Source: DASPNM01 sp035626515
GTDB taxonomy: Bacteria > Bacteroidota > Bacteroidia > Chitinophagales > Chitinophagaceae
Direction: 5' to 3'
NCBI GenBank assembly: GCA_035626515.1
Contig: DASPNM010000023.1
Location: forward strand, 165,693 to 229,692
DNA: 64,000 nt
The position numbers were made by a program, and so were the translations under genes. Position 1 is the stretch's first letter. Each line of letters opens with the position of its first letter. The notes beneath the pieces are model-generated. The model worked only from the letters and a program-made list of their open reading frames with translations. It made no database searches and was not told the origin of the DNA. Of the stretch, positions 1 to 8,481 are shown one piece after another.

Positions 1-75
1 CGACCACCAGACCAGAAATATGCCCAGGCCGAAAAAGAACACATACTGCAATACCGTGCGCAGCCGCTTCCTCAT
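1..75 (-). CDS. Membrane protein N-terminus, probable LPG-synthase/flippase-type (partial)
   Basis: Only the first 25 codons are inside the window, read on the minus strand from an ATG at 75. The peptide starts with basic residues (MRKRLRTVLQ) and runs into a hydrophobic segment (YVFFFGLGIFLVWW), as at the start of a polytopic membrane protein. In Bacteroidota a lysylphosphatidylglycerol-synthase-type transmembrane protein (UPF0104 type) often lies downstream of panC, and both sequence and position fit. The family call is inference from this short piece; that the frame is open to the window edge is seen directly. Confidence 0.55.
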   Translation of the reverse strand, partial: MRKRLRTVLQYVFFFGLGIFLVWWS

Positions 76-156
76 ACGAGGGCCGAAAATACTTGGATGC
101 GCGTGAACTAAAAAATCAGGCGACGTTCGCGTGCAACAGTACTGTAGCCTCCATTA

Positions 157-1005
157 TCAAGGTATCAGTAAATTGTCAATCAGCCGCACGTCGTCGAGGA
201 ACACCGCGGCGAGCGCCACCAGCTTTCTGCGACCGTCCCAATGCTCCGCAGGTTCTAAGGTTTCTGCATTGGCGATCTCAACGTAATCCACGCGAAACCC
301 GTGAGTCTCGAGCGTCCGCCGGGCGTTGTCGCGGATCGCAGTCAGGGAACCGGCGCCGATTTCATTTCGTATCTCCGACAATGTTTTAAAGATCACGGGT
401 GCGATTGCCCGCTGTTTATTATTCAACCGGCGGTTGCGACTGCTTTCGGCCAGTCCGTCAGGTTGCCGCCACGTGGGACAAATTACAATTCGGATCGCTT
501 CGCGATGGGCCAGATAGACCAGCTTTTTTATGACGAGACATTGCTGGTAATCTTTCTGCCCGAGGTAAAGAGTGTGGGGCTGCACGATGTCGAGGAGGCG
601 GTCGACAACACGGCAAACTCCCTGAAAATGCCCCGGGCGGTATTCCCCTTCCAGAACGGTCTCAAGGTATCCCAGGTCGAACCGCGAGGTGGTCTCAAGA
701 CCGGCCGGATATATTTCCTCAACAGATGGAAAAAAAAGAATATCGCATCCTCCGGAAATCAAAAGCCGGATGTCTTCCTCGGTGGAAACCGGATAATTCT
801 TCAAGTCGGCAGGATCATTAAACTGGGTGGGGTTTACAAAAATGCTGCATATGGAAAGGTCGTTTTCCCGCAGCGAGGTTTCCAGGAGTGAAAGATGGCC
901 GGAATGCAGCGCGCCCATGGTGGGAACGAAGCCCAGCCGCTTTCCTTTTAATGCCTGTACCTCAAGATAGTTACGCAGTTCGTCCGCTTTCCTGAATAAG
1001 ATCAT
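157..1005 (-). CDS. panC: Pantoate--beta-alanine ligase
   Basis: Catalyses the last step of pantothenate synthesis: pantoate, beta-alanine and ATP give pantothenate, AMP and PPi, in the cytoplasm. At 282 residues it has the family's usual length. The nucleotidyl-transferase HxGH signature is seen as PTMGALHSGHLSLL near residue 30, with GQKDYQQ near residue 150 and the KMSKS-like SSRNRRLNNKQR near residue 190. It is divergent from the short glycogen-synthase-like gene at 1099. No panD or panB is visible here, although the pathway genes are often adjacent in Bacteroidota. Start is ATG at 1005. Confidence 0.96.
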   Translation of the reverse strand: MILFRKADELRNYLEVQALKGKRLGFVPTMGALHSGHLSLLETSLRENDLSICSIFVNPTQFNDPADLKNYPVSTEEDIRLLISGGCDILFFPSVEEIYPAGLETTSRFDLGYLETVLEGEYRPGHFQGVCRVVDRLLDIVQPHTLYLGQKDYQQCLVIKKLVYLAHREAIRIVICPTWRQPDGLAESSRNRRLNNKQRAIAPVIFKTLSEIRNEIGAGSLTAIRDNARRTLETHGFRVDYVEIANAETLEPAEHWDGRRKLVALAAVFLDDVRLIDNLLIP

Positions 1006-1052
1006 GAGCGGTTGAGGAATTGGTTCTTAGCCCGCATTTAGCCATTATTGGT

Positions 1053-1060
1053 TACCTTTG
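1053..1060 (+). promoter_or_regulatory. Bacteroidota -7 element (TACCTTTG)
   Basis: TACCTTTG matches the Bacteroidota -7 consensus TAnnTTTG and lies about 38 nt before the ATG at 1099. No clear TTTG -33 box is present at the expected spacing, so this is a half-match. Confidence 0.5.
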
Positions 1061-1098
1061 CGAGCTTTCTAAACGCGGTAAATTAAACCGGGACTTCC

Positions 1099-1914
1099 AT
1101 GTCAGCAAAAAAAAGAATTTTATTCATCGCGAACGAGATGTCGCCCTATTTGGAGCTGACAGAATTCTCCGAGATCGTAAACAAGCTGGCAATCCGCGCG
1201 AATGATAACGGATTCGAAGTTCGCTGCATCATGCCCCGCTTTGGCGTCATCAACGAGCGCAGGCACAGGCTCCACGAGGTTGTGCGTCTTTCCGGGATTA
1301 ATGTAACCGTTGATAATGAAGACATGCCGCTCCAAATCAAAGTGGCATCGTTACCCAGCGCGAGACTGCAAGTCTATTTTTTGGACAATGAAGACCTCTT
1401 CCGCCGGAAGTTTGTATTTCACGACGAAAACGAAAATTGGTTCGACGACAACGGCCTCCGTACGGTGTTCTTCTGCAAAGGTGCCCTCGAGACTGTAAAA
1501 AAATTCGGCTGGCCACCGGACATCATCCATTGCAGCGGTTGGATGACTGCGCTTATTCCTGCTTACCTCAAGACTATATACCGTAAAGAACCCGTATTCG
1601 CGCACAGCAAGGTGGTGTTTACCGTCGGCCAAAATACGTTCAGGGAAAAATTGGGAAGCGATTTTCTCAAGAAGGCGCTGATCCATCCATCGCTTAAGGA
1701 AAAAGATCTGGATGTGTTCCGCGAAGGGACAAACACGGCCATGCTCCGCGGCGGCGCTGCCTATGCCGATGCGATCACGTTCGGAGCGGAAAGGATCGAA
1801 AAGAAACTTGTGGATGAGTTTTCCAAAGTGCGCGGAAAGAAGACGTTACACTACAATCCCGAAGGGGATTTAACAGACTATTTACAACTCTATAGCGATC
1901 TTGCGAGCAAGTGA
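1099..1914 (+). CDS. Short glycogen/starch synthase-like protein (GT5 N-domain only)
   Basis: A 271-residue protein resembling the N-terminal Rossmann half of GT5 glycogen synthase (start KKRILFIANEMSPY; PDIIHCSGWMTALIP near residue 140). Authentic GlgA has about 470 residues; the C-terminal GT-B half is absent. The ADP-glucose binding KxGGL motif, intact in the GlgA at 57308 (KAGGLGDVV), is replaced by TEFSEIV around residues 21-27. Such short homologues next to panC are widespread in Bacteroidota and are usually auto-annotated as glycogen synthase, but glucosyl transfer looks impossible for this chain alone. A binding or regulatory role is inference. Transcribed away from panC and followed by a DUF4270 gene after 28 bp. 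Confidence 0.8.
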   Translation: MSAKKRILFIANEMSPYLELTEFSEIVNKLAIRANDNGFEVRCIMPRFGVINERRHRLHEVVRLSGINVTVDNEDMPLQIKVASLPSARLQVYFLDNEDLFRRKFVFHDENENWFDDNGLRTVFFCKGALETVKKFGWPPDIIHCSGWMTALIPAYLKTIYRKEPVFAHSKVVFTVGQNTFREKLGSDFLKKALIHPSLKEKDLDVFREGTNTAMLRGGAAYADAITFGAERIEKKLVDEFSKVRGKKTLHYNPEGDLTDYLQLYSDLASK

Positions 1915-1942
1915 AATTTCCTAACCCAGACAAACATTCTTC

Positions 1943-3385
1943 GTGAAGAGAAAGATAGTACTGAAGATTGGATTAACTTTTTTCGCTTTCCTCGTAATTA
2001 TCTCTTCCTGCCGCCGGATCAACGAAGCTACCGAACTGGGTGACGATCTCATTCCGCCAATCGATAACATCACAACGTTCGACACCTCGCTGACCGTACT
2101 TGCTTTCAACGATACGTTCAGCCTCGCCATGGATTCGCAGCGCCTTCGCCGCAATGAAGTCCATTTCCTCGGCAGGATAAACAGCGACCCATTTTTCGGC
2201 GGCACCGATGCGCGGCTCTTTTTGCAGCTGAAACCCCTGCAAGCCAATCCTACGTGGGTCTATCCATTTGCGCGGAGGGACAGCACGCGGCTGGACTCGG
2301 TGGTGCTCGTTCTCAGCTTCGTGGAAAATTACGGCGACACCAACGTCACGCAAACTGTAAATGTATACGAGATGGGGCAGGGAAATGTATTCCGCGCCGA
2401 CTCCACCTATCTCATCCGCACCAACGATTTTGTATATTTTAACCAGTTGGGCAGCCGCACCTTCGCCCCGGCAATACTCGACGATTCGATAAAAGCATTC
2501 CGCGACACCAGCAGGAACCAGTTGCGGATTCCTCTCGATACCAATTTCGGGCGGCGGCTTATGAACTACGATACTACGAACGCGTACCGGAATGACTCCG
2601 CATTCAATACTTATTTCAAAGGGTTCGCCCTTCAGTCCATGTCCTCCGGCCAGGCCATCATGGGTTTCAGCCTGATTTCGGGAGCGACGCGGCTTGCATT
2701 TTATTACAAAATACCCAAACCCGGGGGCGGCGACAGTACCGTGGTCACTTATTTTGCCTTCACCGGCACTAGTGCGTCGGCTAACCTGATCAGGCGAAAC
2801 TATTCCGGTGCTCCGCTGGCAGCCGCTGTTGGCGGATCGCTGCCGGATCCATTTATTTTCATTCAGAATTCGCCGGGAAGTTTTGCAACTTTGAAGATTC
2901 CCGGTTTGGCGACGCTCAGCAATCGCCTGGTGCATCGGGCCGAGCTGATCGTGGAGCAGGTTTACCATCCACTTGATACATTCTTTCGTCCACCGGATTT
3001 TCTTTACGTGGATGTTTTTGACACGACGATTGACAAGTACCGTTCGGTGCCATTCGACCTTTCCTCCGACATTACGGGGAGTCTGAACTTTGCAAGTTTT
3101 GGAATTGCTCCAAGGAGGGCGGTGGATCAGTTCGGAAATCCAATCCGCATCTGGCGTTTTAACTTGTCGCGTTACGTGCAGCATATTCTGACCGGCACGC
3201 AGTCCAGCTACGATCTGCGCCTGTGGGCGCCCTTCGATGTAACGAATCCTTTCGGCGTGACTTCGCTTCCAATGCGCATCAACCCAACCATCGCGAAGGG
3301 AAGAGTGCGACTGGCAGGTAATACCGGTCCCACGGATACCAATCCGCAGCGTATCAGGTTGCGCATTGTGTACTCCAGGCTCTGA
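1943..3385 (+). CDS. DUF4270 family lipoprotein
   Basis: 480 residues from a GTG start. The N-terminus is basic then hydrophobic and ends in a lipobox-like stretch (FLVIISSC, Cys about residue 22), so it is predicted to be a lipoprotein. The body is rich in beta-strand-like segments (TRLDSVVLVLSF, VHRAELIVEQVYH) and fits DUF4270, a Bacteroidota-specific family of unknown function, probably outer-membrane anchored. It lies 28 bp after the short glycogen-synthase-like gene and probably shares its transcript; metK follows with its own promoter. Family call from overall pattern; function unknown. Confidence 0.8.
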   Translation: MKRKIVLKIGLTFFAFLVIISSCRRINEATELGDDLIPPIDNITTFDTSLTVLAFNDTFSLAMDSQRLRRNEVHFLGRINSDPFFGGTDARLFLQLKPLQANPTWVYPFARRDSTRLDSVVLVLSFVENYGDTNVTQTVNVYEMGQGNVFRADSTYLIRTNDFVYFNQLGSRTFAPAILDDSIKAFRDTSRNQLRIPLDTNFGRRLMNYDTTNAYRNDSAFNTYFKGFALQSMSSGQAIMGFSLISGATRLAFYYKIPKPGGGDSTVVTYFAFTGTSASANLIRRNYSGAPLAAAVGGSLPDPFIFIQNSPGSFATLKIPGLATLSNRLVHRAELIVEQVYHPLDTFFRPPDFLYVDVFDTTIDKYRSVPFDLSSDITGSLNFASFGIAPRRAVDQFGNPIRIWRFNLSRYVQHILTGTQSSYDLRLWAPFDVTNPFGVTSLPMRINPTIAKGRVRLAGNTGPTDTNPQRIRLRIVYSRL

Positions 3386-3390
3386 GCGGC

Positions 3391-3421
3391 TTTGTTCTTC
3401 ATCTGGGCAACCTTATCTTTG
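3391..3421 (+). promoter_or_regulatory. metK promoter (TTTG - 19 bp - TATCTTTG)
   Basis: TTTG at 3391-3394 and TATCTTTG at 3414-3421, separated by 19 bp, match the Bacteroidota -33/-7 consensus on both elements. The metK ATG is 20 nt after the -7 box, implying a leader of roughly 15 nt, too short for a SAM riboswitch. Confidence 0.7.
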
Positions 3422-3441
3422 CCACCTCAATTTTCTCTTCC

Positions 3442-4701
3442 ATGCCTTATCTGTTTACGTCCGAGTCGGTCAGCGAAGGTCATCCGGACAAGGTGGCCGA
3501 CCAGATTTCCGATGCCCTTATCGATCATTTTCTTGCTTTCGATCCGCAGGCCAAGGTAGCCTGCGAAACGCTGGTCACAACGGGGCAGGTAGTGCTCGCC
3601 GGGGAAGTGAAATCCAAAACGTACCTCGACGTTCAGAAGATCGCGCGGGAGGTGATCTCGCGAATTGGCTATACGAAGAGCGAATACATGTTTGAGGCGA
3701 ACAGCTGTGGTATCGTTTCGGCGATTCATGAGCAATCGCCTGATATCAACCGCGGCGTGGAAAGAAAACGGCCGGAAGAACAGGGCGCAGGCGACCAGGG
3801 AATGATGTTCGGGTTCGCAACGAACGAAACGGACAACTACATGCCGCTCGCCCTCGACCTCGCGCATAAGATCCTGATCGAACTTGCGGCCATCCGCAGG
3901 GAAAAGAATTCGCGCATGCCTTATTTGCGTCCCGATGCCAAGAGCCAGGTGACGATCGAATACGACGACAACGACAGGCCGAGACGTATCGACACCATCG
4001 TGGTCTCCACCCAGCACGACGAATTCGACTCTGATGAAAAAATGCTTGCGAAAATCCGCAAAGACATCATCGAATATGTAATGCCGCGTGTGATAGCGCG
4101 CTGTAAGGCCAGCATCCGCAAATTATTCGACGGGAAGATTACCTACCACGTTAACCCGACGGGGAAGTTTGTGATCGGCGGCCCCCACGGTGACACCGGG
4201 CTAACCGGCCGAAAAATTATCGTCGACACTTATGGCGGAAAGGGCGCACACGGCGGAGGAGCGTTTAGCGGAAAGGATCCCAGCAAGGTTGACCGCAGTG
4301 CTGCTTACGCGGCACGGCATATCGCAAAGAATATGGTAGCAGCCGGCGTTGCGGACGAGATGCTGGTACAGGTTTCCTACGCCATCGGCGTCGCGAGGCC
4401 AATGGGAATTTTTGTCGACACCTACGGGACTTCTAAAGTGGATATGACCGACTGGGAGATCGCGAACAAAATCGAACAACTGTTTGATATGCGGCCGTAT
4501 GCGATTGAAAAGCGATTGAAGCTGCGCAACCCGATCTACAGCGAAACCGCTGCATATGGCCATATGGGCCGCGAACCCAAAGTGGTGGAAAAAACTTTCG
4601 TCAGCAGCGACGGTAAGATCCGCACCCTGAAGGTGGAACTATTTACCTGGGAGAAGCTCGATTACGTAGCCAAGATCCGGAGATTATTTGCGCTGAAGTG
4701 A
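3442..4701 (+). CDS. metK: S-adenosylmethionine synthetase
   Basis: Makes S-adenosylmethionine from methionine and ATP; cytoplasmic and normally tetrameric. Signature segments are intact: GHPDKVADQISDA near the N-terminus (ATP/Mg site), GAGDQGMMFGFA near residue 115, and the phosphate loop GGAFSGKDPSKVDRSAAY near residue 275. At 419 residues it is longer than the E. coli enzyme (384), as is usual in Bacteroidota. It has its own promoter at 3391-3421 and a strong terminator at 4726-4749, so it looks monocistronic. Confidence 0.97.
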   Translation: MPYLFTSESVSEGHPDKVADQISDALIDHFLAFDPQAKVACETLVTTGQVVLAGEVKSKTYLDVQKIAREVISRIGYTKSEYMFEANSCGIVSAIHEQSPDINRGVERKRPEEQGAGDQGMMFGFATNETDNYMPLALDLAHKILIELAAIRREKNSRMPYLRPDAKSQVTIEYDDNDRPRRIDTIVVSTQHDEFDSDEKMLAKIRKDIIEYVMPRVIARCKASIRKLFDGKITYHVNPTGKFVIGGPHGDTGLTGRKIIVDTYGGKGAHGGGAFSGKDPSKVDRSAAYAARHIAKNMVAAGVADEMLVQVSYAIGVARPMGIFVDTYGTSKVDMTDWEIANKIEQLFDMRPYAIEKRLKLRNPIYSETAAYGHMGREPKVVEKTFVSSDGKIRTLKVELFTWEKLDYVAKIRRLFALK

Positions 4702-4725
4702 GCGAAAATTGAAGAGCGTGGCCTT

Positions 4726-4749
4726 CCCCGCATAATTGCGGGGTTTTTT
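4726..4749 (+). terminator. Intrinsic terminator after metK
   Basis: A 7-bp GC-rich stem (CCCCGCA at 4726-4732, TGCGGGG at 4737-4743) with a TAAT loop is followed by six T residues. It sits 25 nt after the metK stop. Confidence 0.9.
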
Positions 4750-4757
4750 CTTTGTAA

Positions 4758-4765
4758 TACTTTTG
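4758..4765 (+). promoter_or_regulatory. -7 element (TACTTTTG) abutting the trmH start
   Basis: TACTTTTG matches TAnnTTTG and ends 4 nt before the GTG at 4770. The -33 position has only a weak ATTG at 4735-4738. If used, transcription would begin at or next to the start codon. Confidence 0.5.
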
Positions 4766-4769
4766 AAAC

Positions 4770-5528
4770 GTGAAATCATTCAGGCAGCAAAAACGGCCCA
4801 GAAAAAGTTCGTTGATTGCCGGACCGGAAGCTGTTCGGGAATCGCTGCTTGCCGACGTCCCGCTCGAGCGGATTTATCTCCAGTTCGGTCGCCAGTACGA
4901 TGAGATCCGCCTGCTGGCCTCGCAAAAAAGGGTACCGGTCAACCAGGTACCCGAAGCAAAGCTCAACTCTTTTCATGTTCCCGACCACGGCGGGTGTATC
5001 GCGCTGAAAGCAAGAGTCCGGTACTATGAGCTGGATGATGTGATCCACTCCGTGCAGGCGCGGGGGGAAACCCCGCTCTTGCTCATACTTGACGGCATCA
5101 CCGATGTCCGCAACATTGGAGGGATCGCACGGACGGCCTACTGTACCGGCGTGCATGCCCTCATCATCCCGGACAAGGGAGTAGGCGCGCTGAATGAAGA
5201 TGCCGTACTGACCTCTGCAGGCGCGCTGGAAAAGATCATGATCTCGCGGGTGGACAGCCTGGTTAAAGCAGCCGAACAATTGCGAATGAACGGTATAACA
5301 ATCCTTGCAAGCGTGATGGATTCCGACACGGCGATTGCTGACTGCGATTTGTCCGAACCCCTGGCCATTGTCCTCGGCAGCGAAGACAAGGGAATCAGCC
5401 CCGTTGTCCTGAAAGTGGCGAATGGGCGGTTTACCATCCCCATGCAGCGTGAGTTTGATTCACTGAATGTTTCGGTTGCCGCGGGAATGATCCTGTATGA
5501 AACAATGAAGCAGAGAAATCATGGCTGA
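4770..5528 (+). CDS. TrmH/SpoU family RNA 2'-O-methyltransferase (RlmB-like)
   Basis: SPOUT-fold methyltransferase that transfers methyl from SAM to a ribose 2'-OH in rRNA or tRNA; the small substrate-binding domain plus catalytic domain fits RlmB (23S rRNA G2251) best. The three SpoU motifs are seen: LDGITDVRNIGGIARTA near residue 108, VLGSEDKGIS near 205, and REFDSLNVSVAAGMILYE near 228. The 252-residue reading uses a GTG start; a TTG at 4812 just before the conserved IAGPEAVRESL would also work. Overlaps the HMG-CoA lyase gene by 8 bp, so the two are probably cotranscribed. The exact RNA target cannot be read from sequence. Confidence 0.9.
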   Translation: MKSFRQQKRPRKSSLIAGPEAVRESLLADVPLERIYLQFGRQYDEIRLLASQKRVPVNQVPEAKLNSFHVPDHGGCIALKARVRYYELDDVIHSVQARGETPLLLILDGITDVRNIGGIARTAYCTGVHALIIPDKGVGALNEDAVLTSAGALEKIMISRVDSLVKAAEQLRMNGITILASVMDSDTAIADCDLSEPLAIVLGSEDKGISPVVLKVANGRFTIPMQREFDSLNVSVAAGMILYETMKQRNHG

Positions 5529-6384
5529 AAACATGCAGGTAAGGCTGGTGGAATGTCCCCGGGATGCCATGCAGGGCTGGCCCCAATTCATCCCCACCGG
5601 GAAAAAAATTGAATACCTCAATTCCCTGTTGCGCGTAGGATTCGATACGCTCGACTTCGGAAGTTTTGTTTCTCCTAAGGCGATCCCGCAAATGGCAGAC
5701 ACGAGAGAAGTGCTTGCCGGACTCGACACTTCCCAATCTCCCACGAGATTGCTTGCGATTGTCGCGAACCCGCGCGGCGCCGAAGAAGCCGCGGCCTTTG
5801 AACAGATCAGCTATCTGGGCTTCCCTTTTTCGGTTTCGGAAACTTTTCAGCTCCGCAATACGAATGCTTCGATGGGAGAGGCGCTGCGGCGGGTGGAGGA
5901 GATCCAGCAGCTCTGCCAGCGCAAACAAAAATCACTTGTCATTTACCTGTCCATGGGATTCGGCAATCCATACGGCGATCCGTACTCTGAAGAAATCGTT
6001 TTCGAATGGGTCAACCGGCTGATCGGTCTTGACGTGCAGATGATTTCGCTCGCGGATACGGTTGGGCTCGCCACACCGGAGCAGGTATATGGCATGACCG
6101 AATATCTCGTAGACTCGCTGCCGGGGATAGAAATCGGCGTGCACCTGCATTCGCGGCCGGATAACTGGAAAGAAAAGCTCGACGCCGCGCTACGCGCCGG
6201 ATGCCGCCGCTTCGATGGCGCACTCCGCGGTGTGGGCGGATGTCCATTTGCCGGCGACGAGCTGGTGGGGAATATGAACACGGAAGCCATGATAATCTAT
6301 TTCCGGGAAAAAGGACTGCTGCCTTCCATCAATGAAGCGGCACTGGAACAAAGCCTGTTGCTCGCCGCGGAAATCTTCCGCTAA
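5521..6384 (+). CDS. Hydroxymethylglutaryl-CoA lyase
   Basis: DRE-TIM metallolyase cleaving HMG-CoA to acetoacetate and acetyl-CoA, the last step of leucine degradation. Active-site features are present: ECPRDAMQGW (Arg-Asp near residue 14), SFVSPKAIPQMAD near residue 51, the metal-binding VHLHSRP near 205, and GGCPFAGDELVGN with the catalytic Cys near 238. Length 287 is normal. The start overlaps the methyltransferase gene by 8 bp. The family's usual GLRDG is here PRDAM, keeping the key Arg-Asp. Other leucine catabolic genes are not in the window. Confidence 0.9.
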   Translation: MAENMQVRLVECPRDAMQGWPQFIPTGKKIEYLNSLLRVGFDTLDFGSFVSPKAIPQMADTREVLAGLDTSQSPTRLLAIVANPRGAEEAAAFEQISYLGFPFSVSETFQLRNTNASMGEALRRVEEIQQLCQRKQKSLVIYLSMGFGNPYGDPYSEEIVFEWVNRLIGLDVQMISLADTVGLATPEQVYGMTEYLVDSLPGIEIGVHLHSRPDNWKEKLDAALRAGCRRFDGALRGVGGCPFAGDELVGNMNTEAMIIYFREKGLLPSINEAALEQSLLLAAEIFR

Positions 6385-6441
6385 GTTTTCTGCGTTTTGT
6401 TATTTCTGCCCTCCAGAACGGAACTTTGTCGCGTGGAGTTC

Positions 6442-7422
6442 ATGGTGAACATAGAGCTGAACAAAAGCCCGCGGGCCATAGGATATTCCGATAAGATCCT
6501 GCTTGTTGGCTCCTGCTTTACCGAGCACATTGGGAATACCATGCAGGCATTGAAGTTTTCGGTGTTGCAAAACCCGCACGGAATCCTTTTCGATCCCGCC
6601 AGCATTACGGCCAGCCTGAAGTCCTATATCGAGCGAAAACAGTACAGGCCGGAGGACCTGTTTTTTCTGAACGAGGCCTGGCATAGCTGGGACCACCACA
6701 GCCGTTTTTCCCATCCGGACCGCGAAACCGCCCTCGTCCGGATCAACGAATCGCAGGAGCAGGCACATCGTTTTCTGCGCGAGGCAAACTGGCTCATGAT
6801 CACGCTCGGTTCGGCATTTTCGTACCGCCTTCGCGAAACGGGCCAGCGGGAACGACCGGGAGTGGCCAACTGTCACCGGGCGCCGGCCCAATGGTTCGAC
6901 AAGACGCTGCTCGAGATCAACGAGATCACCTACATGCTCGATTACGTTTGTCAGCAGCTGCGGGAATTCAATCCCGGGCTCGGTGTAATCTTTACCGTGA
7001 GCCCGGTACGGCACATCCGCGACGGAGTGATCGCGAATAACCGGAGCAAAGCGCGGCTGCTCGAGACGGTGCATTATCTGGTGAACAAGTTTGAAAATTT
7101 TCATTATTTCCCCGCCTATGAGCTCGTGATCGACGTGCTTCGCGATTACCGTTTTTACGATATCGACCTCGTGCATCCAAATTACATGGCCACCGAATAT
7201 GTATTCGAAAAATTTTCCGAGACGTGCATTTCTGCCGGGGCCCGGGAACTCATGTCGGAAATGCGCAGCCTGATTACAGCACGAAAACACCGCCCTGCAC
7301 AACCCGATTCCCGTGCACACGCGCAGTTTCTGAAACTGCATTTTGAAAAAGCATTGGACCTGGCGCGCCGTTTTCCATTTCTCGATCTGAGCGAGGAACT
7401 GAAATATTTCTCACAGGGGTAG
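6442..7422 (+). CDS. GSCFA domain protein
   Basis: About 326 residues from the ATG at 6442 (a TTG at 6397 would add 15 residues with no conserved content). The defining motif is seen as LLVGSCFTEHIGN near residue 20, followed by LNEAWHSWDHHSRFSHP, LMITLGSAFSYR and FTVSPVRHIRDG. GSCFA proteins are SGNH-hydrolase relatives common in Bacteroidota and of unproven substrate, probably esterases or acyl-transfer enzymes. It ends 12 bp inside the convergent galM gene. Confidence 0.9.
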   Translation: MVNIELNKSPRAIGYSDKILLVGSCFTEHIGNTMQALKFSVLQNPHGILFDPASITASLKSYIERKQYRPEDLFFLNEAWHSWDHHSRFSHPDRETALVRINESQEQAHRFLREANWLMITLGSAFSYRLRETGQRERPGVANCHRAPAQWFDKTLLEINEITYMLDYVCQQLREFNPGLGVIFTVSPVRHIRDGVIANNRSKARLLETVHYLVNKFENFHYFPAYELVIDVLRDYRFYDIDLVHPNYMATEYVFEKFSETCISAGARELMSEMRSLITARKHRPAQPDSRAHAQFLKLHFEKALDLARRFPFLDLSEELKYFSQG

Positions 7423-8457
7423 AACCCGGTAAGTCGTTTTTTGCCGGTAGGTTTCGCCCGGGCGAAGCACCGTGTTCGGGAAATGTGGAATGTTGACCGC
7501 GTTTGCATGAATGTGTGTTTCGAGGCAAAGACCGGAAAAAGGTCCATATGGCTGACCCCGCTTACCGGCGACCCTGGGAGTCCATTTCCCGGAATAAAAA
7601 TGAACGACGGGTTCGGTGGTCATCACAGTAAGGCTCAGTCGCGAATGTGGCGAGTCCAGCTTTGCCGCAACCTGTAACTCCGTTTCCACAGATTCTTTGT
7701 CCAGCACAAAACTCTGATCGAATTCGGGAAGCTGCTGCAGCGCTTCGCCGATCTGTTTGGAATTTCTAAAATCATGCGCCGTGCCATTCACCGGCACGTA
7801 ACTCCCGGTGGCTACAAGATCTTCATCCTGCTGGAGGTAGCTGGAAGCGGGAATGAACAACTCGTGGCCGTGAATGGTTCCTTCTCCATTATTCAGGTTG
7901 AAGTAGCCATGGTGGGTCAGGTTGACCGGCGTAGGCTGATCTGCAGTTGCGGAAAATTCGTAACTCAGCTCATGCGGTTCACGCAGCTCAAACCGGATCA
8001 GCACCTCCAGGTTTCCCGGAAAACCTTCTTCGCCATGCGCGCTCCGGTAGGAGAGTTCCAGGAAGGGAACGTCGCCCTCACCTGCATCCCGAAATTTCCA
8101 GACCTTTTTGTCGAAGCCTTCCGCGCCCCCGTGGAGCTGATGCCTTCCACGGTTTTTGGTCACAAAATATTTTTTCCCGTCAAGCTCAAATGCCGCGTCG
8201 CGGATACGGTTTGCGTAGCGCCCGACGGCGCATCCAAACCAGGGATACTGCTTCAAATATTCCGGCCCGAGGTATTCTTCCATCCGATCGAAACCGAGTA
8301 CGATATCGGTTGCAACGCCGCCGCGCAGCACCCGGTAGGTGTTTATAATGGCTCCATAATTGCTGATGAGGACTTCGGTCTGCGAATTGCGCAATGTGTA
8401 CAAATAGATATCTTCATTTCTGGAATTGGTGTAACAAAATAACGCGCCGGACTTCAT
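7411..8457 (-). CDS. galM: Aldose 1-epimerase (mutarotase)
   Basis: Interconverts alpha- and beta-anomers of hexoses and feeds alpha-galactose to galactokinase. The 348-residue chain has the family landmarks: GCAVGRYANRI near residue 75, HQLHGGAEGFDKKVW near 105, the catalytic-His segment NLTHHGYFNLN near 180, and the Glu segment LCLETHIHANAVN near 310. No signal peptide, so cytoplasmic. Divergent from galK with only 24 bp between the two starts, as expected for a galactose unit; galT and galE are not nearby. Confidence 0.93.
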   Translation of the reverse strand: MKSGALFCYTNSRNEDIYLYTLRNSQTEVLISNYGAIINTYRVLRGGVATDIVLGFDRMEEYLGPEYLKQYPWFGCAVGRYANRIRDAAFELDGKKYFVTKNRGRHQLHGGAEGFDKKVWKFRDAGEGDVPFLELSYRSAHGEEGFPGNLEVLIRFELREPHELSYEFSATADQPTPVNLTHHGYFNLNNGEGTIHGHELFIPASSYLQQDEDLVATGSYVPVNGTAHDFRNSKQIGEALQQLPEFDQSFVLDKESVETELQVAAKLDSPHSRLSLTVMTTEPVVHFYSGKWTPRVAGKRGQPYGPFSGLCLETHIHANAVNIPHFPNTVLRPGETYRQKTTYRVLPL

Positions 8458-8481
8458 AGCGAGAAATTAAGCAATTTGGCC

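Noticed and set aside
1973..3184. 403-residue ORF on the minus strand
   Set aside because: Antisense to the DUF4270 lipoprotein; no domain pattern.
3386..3441. SAM riboswitch before metK
   Set aside because: The gap is 56 bp and holds a complete promoter, leaving a leader of about 15 nt; no SAM aptamer elements are seen.
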